Shown here: positions 36,700-48,499 of the stretch, in pieces | Position numbering within the stretch: the first letter of the stretch is position 1 | Layout: the number at the start of each line of letters is the position of its first letter | Assembly: GCA_038373885.1 (NCBI GenBank) | Contig: JAWZYV010006213.1 | Span: 186,001-250,000 of the forward strand | Origin: Cheiracanthium punctorium | Taxonomy: Eukaryota; Arthropoda; Arachnida; Araneae; Cheiracanthiidae | DNA: 64,000 nucleotides | Reading direction: 5' to 3' | The notes under the pieces: generated by a model | What the model was told of the DNA's origin: nothing | The model's input: only the letters and a program-made list of their open reading frames with translations | Database searches by the model: none | Made by a program: the position numbers and the translations under genes

Positions 36700-36916
36700 A
36701 AGATGCGCCCCACCAGTGGCGAGACGGAAAGTGCCTGGTTCGAGACCAGGTAGCTTCCGTCGACCTAACTGTTTGGAGTTTTCCAAGATTTCCTCCGAAA
36801 CTTAGCGTAAATACGGGTTAGGACCTCTTAGAAAGACCTACGTGGAAGGCACTCCACCCACAGGCCTAGAACTCTCGTGTAGATAGTTGGCCTTAATCCT
36901 ACACCAACCAACCAAC
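36700..36916 (+). mobile_element. tRNA-derived SINE
   Basis: It has a pol III A-box-like TGGCGAGACGG (36717-36727) and a B-box GGTTCGAGACC (36737-36747). The body contains CGAAACTTAGCGTAAATACG, shared with the fragment at 22610-22740. It ends in an ACCAACCAACC simple tail. The left end is approximate; the A-B spacing is short, so the head is probably damaged. Confidence 0.65.
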
Positions 36917-37874
36917 CCATAAAGATGCATTCAACTTTTGGTTTCAAATGGCTTGACACGTGAAATTATGTTATCTACAGGAGATTTTCCACAATCTACA
37001 GAGCAAAAAATTCTGCTATTTTTGCATGTATTATTCGTAGGACGCTAAGTTTCGGTGTTAAAGTTCTTGAAAATGAAGACTATAGAGTAATGCCTAAATG
37101 TGTTCGAATATTAGAACGTCAAAGCCTAAGGGGTTAAAAGTGCGATTCAGATTAAATATCTGCAATGTTCATGAAATGATGTTTTTATTTGTGTAATTTT
37201 TAATACTCACTAAATTTTTAATACTCACTTCCTAAATAATTTTTTATTTTAAGAACTAAGTTTACTTCTATTGTGTTGTACTTGTTTGAAAGACTACTAA
37301 AAACATTCCACATCTCATCGAAGAAACTTTTTAATGCGTAAGTGTTTATCACGCGAACCGTTCTACATTTCATGAATCATCCACATTGATTTAGAAATAA
37401 AATAATTTTTATTTCAGTTACATAATTATTAAAAATTTATATGAAACTCTATTAAAGAGATATTTAACTATATTCAAATGAGAGAAATGCATCATGGCTC
37501 TTAGTAGAAAATATATAAATAAAGATTATTGTAACATATTCATCAGAATTTGAATTTTTTTGTAAAAAAAGCAAATTGCTTTATTCACTTTTACAAAAAG
37601 TAAATCAATAGGAGTTTTGATTTTTTCTCAAAAAATCATAAATCATTCCGTAAAACAGCTTATTTGTCTCTAGGATATACAATAATTTTCAAATTTATGC
37701 ATTTCAAAAAGTATTTACATGATGATTTTTTTTTCTTTTTACTATTTCAGTTGTATATAATTTAGATGTGAAGAAATAGTACAAACTTTAGTGTATTTGT
37801 ATACATTAATTTGCAACTTAACGAAAATTAAAAAGAATTTTCATAAATATTTCTTGTTCTTTTTTATTTTTTCT
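36917..37874. other. AT-rich spacer
   Basis: No feature recognised. Confidence 0.45.
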
Positions 37875-37997
37875 GATGTATATACTGCTAATAGTTCCCA
37901 ATGGCTATTTCCTAAATCGTTAGTCAGAGACAAATAGTTCCAGTTGCAAAATTGCTTTAAATTGTATAATCTGTTATACCAGAAACACAAAGTCAAT
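37875..37997 (-). repeat. dispersed repeat, copy 2
   Basis: Diverged match to 35811-35935 in the same orientation, about 2 kb away. Confidence 0.5.
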
Positions 37998-39202
37998 AAA
38001 TCAATTCCTCTAAAAGTTACGAAATTCAGATTTTTATGCTGACCTGCGAGCCTATCAGTTACATTTAGAAAAGTTTTTCCTCTTACAATTACATGCAAAT
38101 TTAAAAAAAGAAGATCGCCCCTTTAAGACCAAAATTCATCAAGTTATGATGTAGCAAACATTTTGACTTAAATAATTTTCCTACGTTTGAAATTGGCCCG
38201 TTATGGTAAACTATTAAGGGACCGTATAAATATTGAAATTTTAAATCATAAGTTTTGATTTCTTTTTCAGGCATAATGCGGGGAAAGAAGCAAAACTAAT
38301 TTTATAATACCAATCCTTAAGCATAGGGTTATAGTCGGGCTGTTTAAAAAAATCTGTCCGGAATCTTTGGATTTTAATGATTGATCAAAACCATGGACAT
38401 TAATTTTTCTCAGTCATTCTGTATACAGCCCCTATTTCGCAGCTCGAAAAGTGCTCTAAGTTTGAGCAGCTGTAACGCGATGAACTTTTGACGTAAAAGA
38501 ACGACATTTTTTAAATTGTGCACAAAATCGTGTATAGAAAACTTTTCTAAATATAAATGATAGGACCGGGGGGTCATATATAGAAATTTAAATTTCGTAA
38601 TTTTTATACGAATTGGTTTATTGACTTTGAGATTTTGGGCCTACGTGTATTCCAATTTATTCAAATTATAAGCATTATTTTAGACAATATAAATAAATTT
38701 TTAGTTTCGCTTATGAATTGGTGTTGGAGTTTTGAATTGAAATTTATTAAATACCATACGGTATTGTTTAAAAAGCGCGTTCGTTAGATACAGGTGATAC
38801 ATTTTATCGAAGTCATAGGTATTCGAATAGAGGAGTGTCTGTTCATGTCTCTTTGAATTAAAATTTGCTTTTACAAACGTTTCCTTAAAAAATATTTAAA
38901 CCTAATCCATATAGAATTATTTATTTATAATATCAAACTTTAAAAATATGTTGGTCAAACTTTAAAAATTTGTTGGTTATAAAGTTTTAATTGCTTTTAA
39001 GTTCGAGAAACTCTCAACAAACCTGTGATGTGGAAAACTGAATAAATTTACGTTTTTCTAGTCCGTATTGTTTTATCGTAGATATTTTTATTCTTATGAG
39101 GATTGTTATTGTAAATGTGTTTGAAAGCTGCATTATGTTGCTCATTAAATTCCTTTTTAACGAATGCAAACATTAGAAAACAAGATTTAGTTTAATCATT
39201 AC
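37998..39202. other. AT-rich spacer (probably intron)
   Basis: Lies downstream of the donor of the Ig exon on the minus strand, hence probably intronic. No further exon recognised. Confidence 0.4.
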
Positions 39203-39343
39203 CCAATAAAAATCCGTCTTTCTTCCAGTGTACTGTACCAGCCTTGTTGTCAACGTGGCACTGAAATTCCACATTTTGAGTGTTTGCTACATCTGTGTCA
39301 TTTGGACGAGCACGAATAAATTGGGGTTGTTGGCAGTGAATAC
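39203..39343 (-). CDS. exon of a kirre/roughest/nephrin-type Ig-domain adhesion protein
   Basis: On the minus strand a T-rich tract ending CTTTAACAG precedes an exon of 141 bp that closes at the donor TTGG|GTAATG. Both junctions are phase 1, as is usual for Ig-domain exons. The 47-codon frame reads HCQQPQFIRARPND, then VEFQCHVDNKAGTVHWKKDG and FLLG. The Cys of FQC and the Trp of VHW are the B-strand Cys and C-strand Trp of an Ig fold. QxPQF near the start and a V.W.KDGF.LG segment recall the first Ig domain of the irreC-rst/kirre/SYG-1 family, cell-surface proteins for cell-cell recognition. The second Ig cysteine must lie in the next exon, which I did not find at lower coordinates. Another IgSF family is possible. 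Confidence 0.72.
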
Positions 39344-39553
39344 CTGTTAAAGAAAAAAAAACAATATTATACCATTGATATTTAATGAATAGGTGCAAAA
39401 AGCATGTGAATGTAAACAAAACTGGCAAAAATACACTAAAAAAGAATTATCAAACCTATTAAGTTAAAGCAATTCGTATAAAATACAGAAATCGGTAGAA
39501 TGCATTTATCTCATCAACGCACTTTTTATTGATAAGAATTTTATTTAAATTTA

Positions 39554-40020
39554 CAGTCGAATCCGCTTAATGGTATAGGATATTTGCCACGAAAATTTAT
39601 TCTAATAAGCTGAATAATCTACTATCCTGAATTACATTCACTGCTAAAAACTTGGCACAACATTTCCCCAAAACATGTTAAAACATGGTACTTGAAAAGC
39701 TGGCTCCATAAGATGGTGAAATCTTATTCCATCATTTGGTGCGCAGGTTTAATCATACTTTTGTGAAGCACCAAAGGTTAGAACAACATTTCACCATATA
39801 AGATGGTGAAATCTTGTTCTAACCTTAGTAATCTTGTTCTAACCTTAGTTGGCTCCATAAGGGAGCCAACTTTTCTAGAAACATGTTTTACCATGTTTTG
39901 GTGAAATGTTGTACCAAATTTTAAGAGTGTTAGCTAATTATTACGGTTCGCTACATTTAAAATTTATTACAATTGGCAAGATATTTCTTTGACCGATATT
40001 CCACTAAGCGAGTTCCACTC
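39554..40020. mobile_element. small Tigger/pogo-like MITE split by another MITE
   Basis: The left terminus CAGTCGAATCCGCTTAATGG pairs with the right end, in reverse complement GAGTGGAACTCGCTTAGTGG. TA sits on both sides (39552-39553 and 40021-40022). Removing the inner MITE leaves about 176 bp. Confidence 0.75.
39639..39929. mobile_element. 291-bp nested MITE with about 70-bp TIRs
   Basis: The left arm CACTGCTAAAAACTTGGCAC...ACAACATTTCCCCAAAACATG is matched inverted at the right (CACTCTTAAAATTTGGTACA...). Between them are repeated AGATGGTGAAATCTT and GTTCTAACCTTAG blocks. Superfamily not determined; no convincing target duplication. Confidence 0.75.
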
Positions 40021-40022
40021 TA

Positions 40023-41624
40023 TGAATTTTAACTGACTTTAACACATTACACGAGTAAATGTTTGCAAAGTTAAAACCATTTCTTTGAAATGTATGACAA
40101 AAGTAACTAAACTTCTATGTTATCAAAAAAACAATATAAATTTCAGTCGCAAGAATAAATCTTGTGGATTAAGGATTAAATTAAGAGTGCTAAGAGATAA
40201 CCAAGTCAAATGTATGTATGTATTCATTGAAAAAGATAAATTATGTAAATGCTTATCTAAATAAAGCTTACTTATCCTTGCTATGTCCCTTAAACATGAA
40301 AAATATTAAATTATTCTTGTGTATATTTTTATCAGTAAATTAAAATATGTTAACTTAAACGCTAGATATTTGAATAATGTTCCGAAATTATATATTTAAT
40401 TCCGAAATTATTATATTTATAAAAAATGATTACATACATAATTTAAATGCATCGCAACTTGAAAAATGTTAATTTAATTTAATTTTAATACTAGTTTGTT
40501 CTTATTAAATTAAGTATATTTGCTAATTTTTCAGAATTCTTGCTACTTCAAAAGATATTGCTTGAAAGTGGAAGTATTAGTGCGTCGACAAGTACACAAA
40601 GAGAAGGTAAATGGGGGAGGGAGAAGGTTGGTTTTGAAAAATTAGCAGATTCATTCAATCGTTTTATTTGTTAAATAAAAAAAAGAAAGAAAGAAAGGGA
40701 AAGAAATGATCGCTATTTGTGAAATATTTTTTCAAATAAATAAATCTTATTTTAAAAGCTGTCTGTTAACAATGACATTCACAGCGTTTTAGGCATTTTT
40801 TATTTTTTTCGTCTGTAAAAATATTAAATTAAAATAGGCATTGCGAAGGAACAATAAGAAATATATTCTATTTATTCATGCGATAGAGTGAAGGCCACCT
40901 GCAAATGTAACTAATTTGCCAGGATACAAATTATTTTAATACGATGAAAATTGAATAAAATACAGCTTAGCTTAAAAAACATACTTTTTTTTAGTTCCAT
41001 CTACTTTGAGACGTTATAAAAAGAAAAAAATCTGAAGAAGTAGTTTTATCAGGATATGTTTTTATTTGTTGCATTTACTTATACTAAGACATAAACTTGC
41101 TGTATTTCATGCCATCACACACCTTCTCAAATACACGAAATATCTATCCATTTCGTCCTCTCCAATGGTCAAGGATTACTTTTACACTTCACGCAAATGC
41201 TTAGTCATGTCAAACCAAACACGAGGGGTTGCCAAATGAATTTTGTCACGAATCATCTGTAAACAAAATTCCCTGATACATGACTGCATACACACTACGA
41301 TGCATATCTAGCTTCAAATAATGAACACACCATATTTTACTAAGTTGACACCTGAAGCGAATTATTTATAATACCCTTCACGAGTATATAAGGTGATTTA
41401 TAGTTGTAGTATGCTATTGTATATATTTACTGCCATTTAACACTTTAACGTCAAGCATAGTTTATGCTTTACAAAAGAAGTAACGTATAAATAATAATGT
41501 AGTAACAAATATTACAAATTATCATGCTTTCATATAACGCTATTATTTAAACTGGAATATTAATTTCTATTTTTAGAATATTTCTTTAATAATAAAAAAT
41601 ATTAATCACACAAGCTTAAGATAA
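40023..41624. other. AT-rich spacer
   Basis: No gene recognised. A GAAA-rich microsatellite occurs at about 40680-40707. Confidence 0.45.
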
Positions 41625-41732
41625 AGGCATCCCAGGGTGCGAATTGACGGGGGGGGGATGCCGGGGATCGTCCCCGGCTGAAGAATGTAATATCCCTGCC
41701 TAGAGACATATTAATGTAAGCGTTGAACATAG

Positions 41733-42691
41733 TGCTACGAATTTTCGGGGCAACCTGCTGCTCTGGGGCTTAACATATTTAAAAATTCGTATTCTACGCT
41801 TAAATTAGATAAATTTTGCTTTTTGTTGCATCAAAATCGGCCAACTAGAACGGGAGATACGGAGGTTTCGGTTTCCCGTATGTACTTTTATGGAGCTTCT
41901 AGAAATCTCGAGAAATATTGGTCCTAGGGCCTCGTTCTCTTCACTTTTGGGGACTTATTTTTGGCACCAAATTTGGTGATATTTCGCCAAAAGTCGCCAA
42001 GCTTGGCGACATTTTGGTCATTTGGCGCAATTTTCCCAATGGGGTCTGGAAGTTGCTTTTCCTGCATTAAAAATGCATAATAACCTAACATTTCTCTTAA
42101 ATGATATAATCAAAATTCACGCTTTATGTAAAATCCTCGAGAAATAGACTTTTCTGGAAGCTTCTTGTACCTTCTGCGTCGGCTATATATAAGAGCGCTT
42201 CATAAGCCTCAGTTCAGTGTGAGTAAGCGCCCGTATTGCGAAAGCTCTCTGAGCGAGTACGCTTGCTTTGTGACTTGATAATGCTATTGAAGCTGTGTTT
42301 TAGCTTGCGTTTTGAAGCTGCTTTTAAAGTGCTGTGTGTAAATTCTTCATTGCTGTATCTTAAGGGATTGTTAGTGTTATCCCTTGAATATTTTCATTGA
42401 ATTTTTGCCTGTGAAAGTGTTTTCTTTTGTGTGTGAGAAATACAGCACTTGTGAGAGCTTCAGATCTTAGCGGACTGTTAAAAGCACATTACTGCTTAAT
42501 TGTGCTTGTGAATTTTGTACAGCTGATTGTTCTACGAAGTTCTAGAAGCAATGAAGTTGTGTTCTATCCTGACCAGTGGAATTTTTACTAGAATTTCTAC
42601 ACCAACTGGACTTTAGAACGACGAACCCCGGAAACAAGCAGAGTATTTCTGCAACAATAGTATCTCCTTCTTTTTTGAAGTTGACGGTAAC
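41733..42691 (+). mobile_element. probable solo LTR (Gypsy-like)
   Basis: It starts TGCTACGAATTTTCGGGGC, near-complementary to a GACGGTAAC end. It contains a TATATAAG box at 42185-42192 about 20 bp upstream of an initiator-like TCAGTTCAG, giving a U3/R arrangement, and a T-rich, codon-poor U5. No primer-binding site or gag/pol sequence follows, so it is a solo copy. Exact ends are uncertain and no target duplication was found. Confidence 0.5.
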
Positions 42692-42699
42692 TATTAAGA

Positions 42700-42932
42700 A
42701 TGTTTAGGTTTTTAAGGCGAAGCTACGCGTAGGCTATCTGCCTAACATAGAGGGGTGCCTTGGTCGGGGGACTTTTTAACGGGATCTAACGCATAAACAT
42801 GTTACACCTAGAGAAAACTGACCTTAATTCGTGACCATTAGATCGACAGCCGCGCGACGGAGCTCGTACCCGGGACTTTCACATTTCAGCGTTGCCATTT
42901 TGAGTGCCATATCCACTCGGCCATGGTTGGGC
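42700..42932 (-). mobile_element. tRNA-derived SINE (minus strand)
   Basis: In reverse complement an A-box TGGCCGAGTGG (42913-42923) is followed by a B-box GGTACGAGCTCC (42859-42870), the arrangement of tRNA-Leu/Ser-like heads. The body with GTCGATC, ATGCGTTAGA(T/A)CCC and a tail toward 42700 is shared with the copy at about 47200-47415. Confidence 0.7.
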
Positions 42933-42933
42933 C

Positions 42934-43131
42934 GGTAATTATTAAAAAATAGAGTACGGAGCCAATCAAAACAAGTTGTTCATTTCAACAAATCGTCGGT
43001 GTTTGCATTGCATTATGTATCTAACTTTCACAACAATGTAGGGGCCTGTAATTATTGAAACATTTGAGTACGGAGGCATTTAAAACAAGTTGTTCATTTC
43101 AACAATGCGTCGGTGTTTGCATTGCATTATG
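42934..43131 (+). repeat. two-copy tandem duplication, period about 114 bp
   Basis: AACAAGTTGTTCATTTCAAC and GTCGGTGTTTGCATTGCATT occur in both copies (from 42934 and from 43048) with small differences. Confidence 0.8.
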
Positions 43132-43169
43132 TTCCTTTCAACAATGGAAATCTTATATAGAAGAAATAA

Positions 43170-43700
43170 CATGAACTGAGTGGCCTGCAATGGCACTACG
43201 TGCGTGAGCTCTCTCTACTCACGAGCCGGTTGCCCGGGGTTCTAGTCTAAAGTATTTATATGTAAATTGTGTGATTGTGTTATGAATGTAATGGATTAGA
43301 ACATCGATCACCGGATTGCGGGTAGATGATGTGCATCACGGTCACTTGCCTTGTGCGCTCGGAAGTTCGCTGCGATTCGTGTCTGTAGGAGCGCTCTGCA
43401 GAGGATGATGGTTGTGACGACTGCTGTCATCGCGCTTGGTCGGGTCGAAGCTGCGACCGAGGCCTCTAGTGTCACCTCTCACCGGCCAAGAATAAATTAA
43501 GTGGCCTTTCTGTTGTCGTGGGTGGCAGTCCCAAAACGTGGATCTTCCCCGATTCCCTGGCATGTCTTTGACGATTGATTGGCCGCAAATGACTGACAGA
43601 AACGGTCCAGCAAATTATGAGTATCACAAGGCAGTGATGACCCACGCAGGGTCATTGGGGCATTTTTTCCTTATTTTGTTTCCAATTTGCTCGAGGAGAA
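43170..43700 (+). mobile_element. SINE-like composite repeat with tRNA-like head
   Basis: An A-box-like TGGCCTGCAATGG (43181-43193) and a B-box-like GGGTTCTAGTC (43237-43247) are followed by about 400 bp of unusually GC-rich sequence without introns or a full reading frame. A minus-strand open frame at 43342-43563 reads RGDTRGLGRSFDPTKRDD. I take it as repeat-derived, not a gene. Confidence 0.45.
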
Positions 43701-44254
43701 GTATATTTAAATTATTACAGTGACACCTCTAATCTTGCATGTGCCACTTCCGTAAAAACTAAACGGAAATTGAGTAATATAACTCTACGTTCGCTTAATA
43801 GAGGTAACCGCTCAAAGATTTTTCACTGTTAATTGATCCCTGCCAGGGATAGTATTTATCCCTTGCTGAAGAAATGTTAAACTGGTGATTGAAGATTTGG
43901 GACTGAAGTCAAAATGGAAGTAGTATATTATTGTTTGTTATTAAACAAGGCGACTGACTTAAAATTTCGTCTATTTTCTAAGCTAAAAACTCTCAAGGTT
44001 GCCTTCCAATACAGGTACATCGTATGTAGCTTGTGTATCAGTGATTAAATAGAACAAACAATCTTTGACTTTTGTTTGAATGTAAGTCAGTTCCCACACG
44101 TGTCAGCGACTGCATTTGTCTTGTAATATCATGTGAGTGAAGCATTTACACCTTCCCACCTTTTTCTTTTCAAGTGTCCCCCTCCCCTGGAGAATGTTTC
44201 TTTCAAATGTCCCCCCCCCCTGGAGAAAATATTCAGTTCGCACCTGAGGCATCC

Positions 44255-45270
44255 TCATGTCATCAAAAATACCTTCTAAAAATCGTTATGAGAGAAGTTT
44301 ATGTATTAAACTTAAGTTGTTTTGTATAAAACAGATAGAGATATTTAATCATAGATCCTTTCAAATTAATCCTAACCTTATTATACATATGTGTTTTTCT
44401 AATTCCTGCATATTTATTAATTAAGAGTCTAATTATTTTTATGAGCAGTTAATAGCATGGAATTGTAAGGATTTAATTCTCGATGAAAATATAATTTTGG
44501 TGAATATTTAAAAATAAACTTTCAAAATTAATAAAGTTATAGGTGCACCATATACTGTGTTATAAGAAAGTTTTCACACAGAAGCCAAAGTAAATTTTCA
44601 ACGCTTTTCTGTTAGGATATGCTTTTAACATATTTTCCCACCGATTTATGTGGCTACAGAGGTCACGAAAAATCCATTATCTCGACGGTGTTTATACTTT
44701 CATTACTTAAGGTCACATTATTTATAAGACATCACATCATAAAATAAGGTAATTTATTGGCTATTACAATTTCATGTCTCATAGTCTCTGATAATTCTTG
44801 AGAGCTATGGTGACTACGAGACGGGAAAACGAGAGGAGGTATCTAAAATCAATTTTTTATTAATCCATTTGAGCCCAGCTATTTTTGCGACTTCCTTCGA
44901 TTTTTGCTAATACCAGTAATAATAGATAAATTTCGGATGTCAACTTCTTGAACAAGGGATGATTTCCTTTAAAATCATTAGGTATAAAAAATGCTATGTC
45001 AACATCCTACTTGGTCATGTTAAAATATTTTGTGGAGTTGATGTTCAATACTCGTGAATAAAGGCTATGAATAAGAAATAACGTTTTCGACTGATAGCGA
45101 AAATGTCGTCCTAGAAAAAGGACACTAGGCATAAATTAGTTAAATTTAGATCCTGAGACAAATCCTTTGCTTGCAAACGAAAGCTTTTACTCCACCCATA
45201 GAATTCTGAAGCGGGCTAATCAAAAATTTGAATTTCGAGAGGATATTTATTTCTTTATAAGTTTATATAT
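44255..45270. other. AT-rich spacer
   Basis: No feature recognised. Confidence 0.45.
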
Positions 45271-45700
45271 GGAGGGTGTCTCAAAAGGTCGTTGCCAAAC
45301 ATAACGTTCTGGTCTTTTACAAACAAGATCTACATAGGACATTGTACCGGAAATGCAAACGGCGATCGTTAGAGGGCGATCTTCGTAACCTTATGGAAGC
45401 GTCCTCATTTTAGCCTAGGACGTTGCTAGAGATGTATGATTCAGTTTGCTAATTCAGAATTCTCCAATATGCATTATGTGTATGCTGCCGTGGATGGGAA
45501 TGGACGAACGGCGGAACGGTTGTACCTTTTGAGCGTTATGTTCGCAGAAGTAGAGCAGCATCGTGAGTAGTTGCAGCCATCGTGATTCTACCGGGCCTGC
45601 TTGTGCACTCCGATGAGTCATCCAAAGAGGCCTACGGATGCTCACTTATTGGTTCCAGCACTTAGATACGTCATCTAACGGCCAAAAGTAGTCAATAAGG
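45271..45700 (+). pseudogene. 5' relic of a DUF4817-type transposon
   Basis: It starts GGAGGGTGTCTCAAAAGGTC after TA, a terminus of the GGGTGTC type. From about 45435 a frame reads FANSEFSNMHYVYAAVDGNG then RTAERLYLL. This matches the start of DUF4817-type transposases (MxxVYxxADGNxRxAxRLY), the N-terminal helix-turn-helix. It then breaks up by frameshift. No DDE region follows. Confidence 0.6.
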
Positions 45701-46874
45701 AAACGTCCGCAGGTCATCATGTTATATTCCCTAAATGATGCCATGAAGAACTCAAAACCTACTCAATTAAACTACAAAAATTCTTGAACTAAGCTTTTAC
45801 GCTTAAACGAAATATATCTTTTTAAAACTAGCTTAAAACATATTTCTTCAACATTTGTATGGACATTTTTTGAAAACTGGAAATTCTTGTAAACATGTAA
45901 ATTGTAAGCGTTAACGAGAAGAAGAACTACGACTTATCTGACTTGGGTCGAATTTCATCTGACCTGATCTATCGGACACTTCATTTGTTGCAGTGCAGTG
46001 CATCATTAACTTGCCGCCTGACACCTCATCCATATATCTGGAAACCTTCACGCACTGAAGAACTCTGCTATATTTGACCTTAATAGTCTTGATACATCAT
46101 AGTTAAGTGCAGAACACCATTACGCTCCATTTGACAAAACTGGGGAATTTAGGAAAGGTAAAACGATTTGAAGTAAATGCTTGCGCCTCGTACTTCAAGA
46201 GCTATATACGGATGTAGCCTGTAGTTTCATTTCTATTTTTTACACGCCTTTTAAATTTACACAATAGTATTTTATAATTTGTTAAGTCGGTTAGTTTTTA
46301 AGTCCTTAGGTTGTATTTTTTCAGGAAAACAGTCATAAAAAAGTGCCTAGTTTTTTATCTTATTTTTATTTTTTATTTTTATTTTTTAAGAAAATAAAAA
46401 TATTATAATTTTTTTAATTAATATTACATATTTGTATTATATAATTGATATTAATATTTTTACTAAGAAAAGTGTATGAAAATAAGTGTATGCACAATAT
46501 GTGTGTTCATTTTAAGGTTATGGACATTCTTTCAGCATGACATAAAACGAAATTAATTTTTAGGAAAAGCCAGCAATTTTAGGGTCATTGTGAGTGAATA
46601 TGCGTTTTCCATTAAGGTGGAAAAAATTAAAAATATATTTTAAACACTAAACGAGAAATTTATTAAGCTTACTTCATAAGATAAACAAATAGTAGGAAAT
46701 GTTTCTTGTGTAATAAATTTAAAAGGTTACAAAATGTGTGTCACAAATACGTATATTTGAGTAGTGCTGCCATCTACTTTTAAATAAACTGTCTCTAATT
46801 AAGTTCAAAAATAGTCTGGTATTGCCATCTTTTGAGCAAAATAAGATATAAAATAATCGAAAGATGGAATCGAA
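45701..46874. other. AT-rich spacer
   Basis: No feature recognised. Confidence 0.45.
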
Positions 46875-46945
46875 AGAATCGATCGATATCGATCGATATC
46901 GATTTATATCTTATCGATCGAAAGAATCGATCGATAAGATATAAA
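46875..46945. repeat. ATCGAT-rich palindromic cluster
   Basis: Repeated ATCGATCGATATCGATCGAT is followed by a perfect 18-bp hairpin: TTTATATCTTATCGATCG (46903-46920), a 7-nt loop, and its complement (46928-46945). Confidence 0.85.
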
Positions 46946-47159
46946 AGAATTGAAAAGCTGCAATCTGTCTGGCGCATAACATTTGGACACTAAACCTGGA
47001 AATATAACGGGCAGAAGAAATAAGGGGAAGGTCGGTCCGTGATTCCGACGGGTGCGAGAAGAAAGGGTTAATTTCCATTTATTTAAAGTGAAAGTGGAAA
47101 CATTTTTATTCAAGAAACAATGATTTTTAAAAAAAATATTATAATTCATTAGGGTCTAA

Positions 47160-47415
47160 TTAACATTAACAACTTTGATCCTTGCATCTGTGTTGTATAA
47201 AGGAAAATCTCTCCAGACGTATCTGCCGAAGAGACATATGCCTTGAGCGGAGGACATTTTAAGGGGTTCTAACGCATATTCACGTGACATCCGAAGAAAA
47301 CTGCCCAAAACTCCAGATCGTTCGATCGACAGTTGTACGGTAGGTCAGAAACCTGGGCCTTCCCACTTAGCCATGTATCATGTTCAACGTCTTGTCGTTC
47401 AACTGGCCCAATCAT
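47160..47415 (-). mobile_element. diverged tRNA-derived SINE (minus strand)
   Basis: Same layout as the SINE at 42700-42932: degenerate A-box near 47397-47410, B-box-like GGTTTCTGACCT (47342-47353 in reverse complement), GTCGATCGAACGATC and ATGCGTTAGAACCCC in the body. Confidence 0.6.
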
Positions 47416-47666
47416 GATCCTTGAAGTGTTTTTTAAAAGGAATATTTAGTTTTTAAACTCAATTTTGTATCGCTATGAAATTGTTTCTATTTTTAATTCA
47501 AACTAAGTTCTGCACATTTACTGTTTACGATAATTGTTGTTAATTTTTGGAGAACAGTTTTTCTTTATTTCAACGCAATTAATTAATTTATTCATGTAAT
47601 CAAGTGAAAACAAAGCTGTTCAAATCTGTGCAGCAGCTAAAAACACGGCGGTCTTCTCTAAATATA

Positions 47667-48190
47667 CAGTGTGACTGCTAGTTCATGGAACAAACTTTGA
47701 GGTCCGTAGTACAGGACATTGTAACAATCAGATTTTTATAGGAGTGCATGGTCAAAAGTGAAGCGTCGAAGCACAAACAAAGGAAAAAACAAATTATGGC
47801 CAAAAGTGAAGCGTCGGAGCACAAACACAGGGAAGAGCAAATGATAGGGAAAATGTTTTATTTTCATAACCTCGTTTACAAGTGGAAATTAATTCACAAT
47901 AAGTGCTGAAAATTGCGCCCATCAGCATTGATGCATACTTAACAGCGAGGGTGCAGCGTAGACAAAAACTTTTAATGATAACAGGACTTTCATGCACACG
48001 TGCAGCAGCTGCGGATATTTGCGCAAGGAGATCTTCATCGGAGTCTACTGGAGTGGCATAAATGCCATTCTTCAAATGTCCCCATAAAAAGAAATCGAGG
48101 GGCGCCAAATTGGAAGGCCGGTGTGGCCAAGAGATAGATCCACCACGTCCAACGTGTTGCATACCAAATGTCGCCGACTGGAGGTTTAAA
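47667..48190 (-). pseudogene. C-terminal half of a mariner/DUF4817-type transposase with one TIR
   Basis: The minus-strand frame reads MQHVGRGGSISWPHRPSNLA, PLDFFLWGHLKNGIYATPVD, SDEDLLAQISAAAARVHESP. This is the third catalytic-region block (RPSNLAPLDF, where active copies have RSPDLTPLDF) and the C-terminal region. The Asp usually found in SPDL is Asn here, so it would be inactive even if complete. The element end CAGTGTGACTGCTAG lies at 47667 next to TA. The upstream part is cut off at about 48190. Confidence 0.75.
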
Positions 48191-48499
48191 TATATATCAG
48201 AATTTGTAATATGCGTTAAAAGTAAATACAATATTTCATAGATTGAATTTTCTTGATTTTTATGTAAGGTCAACAGAATTTTGCATTTCAAGTATCATAA
48301 ACATTATTCAGATGAAGTCTTAATAAATAAAACAGATAAAAATTACATACATTCTATAAGGAAGGAAACGACGCTACAAGAAGGAATAAACCGATTGCGA
48401 TAAAAATTGGCGGATGTAAAGAACATACATTAAAAAAAACGATTAGATTTCCGATTAATTGAATGATTTATTGTAGAGTATTACCATTACAAAGGGAGG

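Larger units (their letters stand above)
41633..44246. mobile_element. hAT element with perfect target duplication and nested insertions
   Basis: The left terminus CAGGGTGCGAATTGACGGGG pairs with the right terminus, in reverse complement CAGGTGCGAACTGAATATTT, with a G-run near each end. The octamer AGGCATCC flanks both sides (41625-41632 and 44247-44254) without mismatch. No hAT transposase is visible in its 2.6 kb; most of the interior is a solo LTR, SINEs and a tandem duplication. Confidence 0.88.

Noticed and set aside
36717..36747. Possible functional tRNA gene
   Set aside because: A- and B-boxes are present, but no cloverleaf can be formed and the sequence continues into a SINE body shared with another locus.
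42743..42749. AACATAG as the target duplication of the solo LTR
   Set aside because: The same stretch aligns within the SINE body at about 47230, so it belongs to the SINE rather than to an LTR insertion site.
43342..43563. GC-rich minus-strand open frame reading RGDTRGLGRSFDPTKRDD
   Set aside because: Lies in a SINE-like composite repeat inside a hAT element. No splice signals or recognisable domain; treated as repeat-derived.
45454..45645. Minus-strand open frame opposite the DUF4817 relic
   Set aside because: The plus strand gives the recognisable transposase motif, so this is an antisense shadow.
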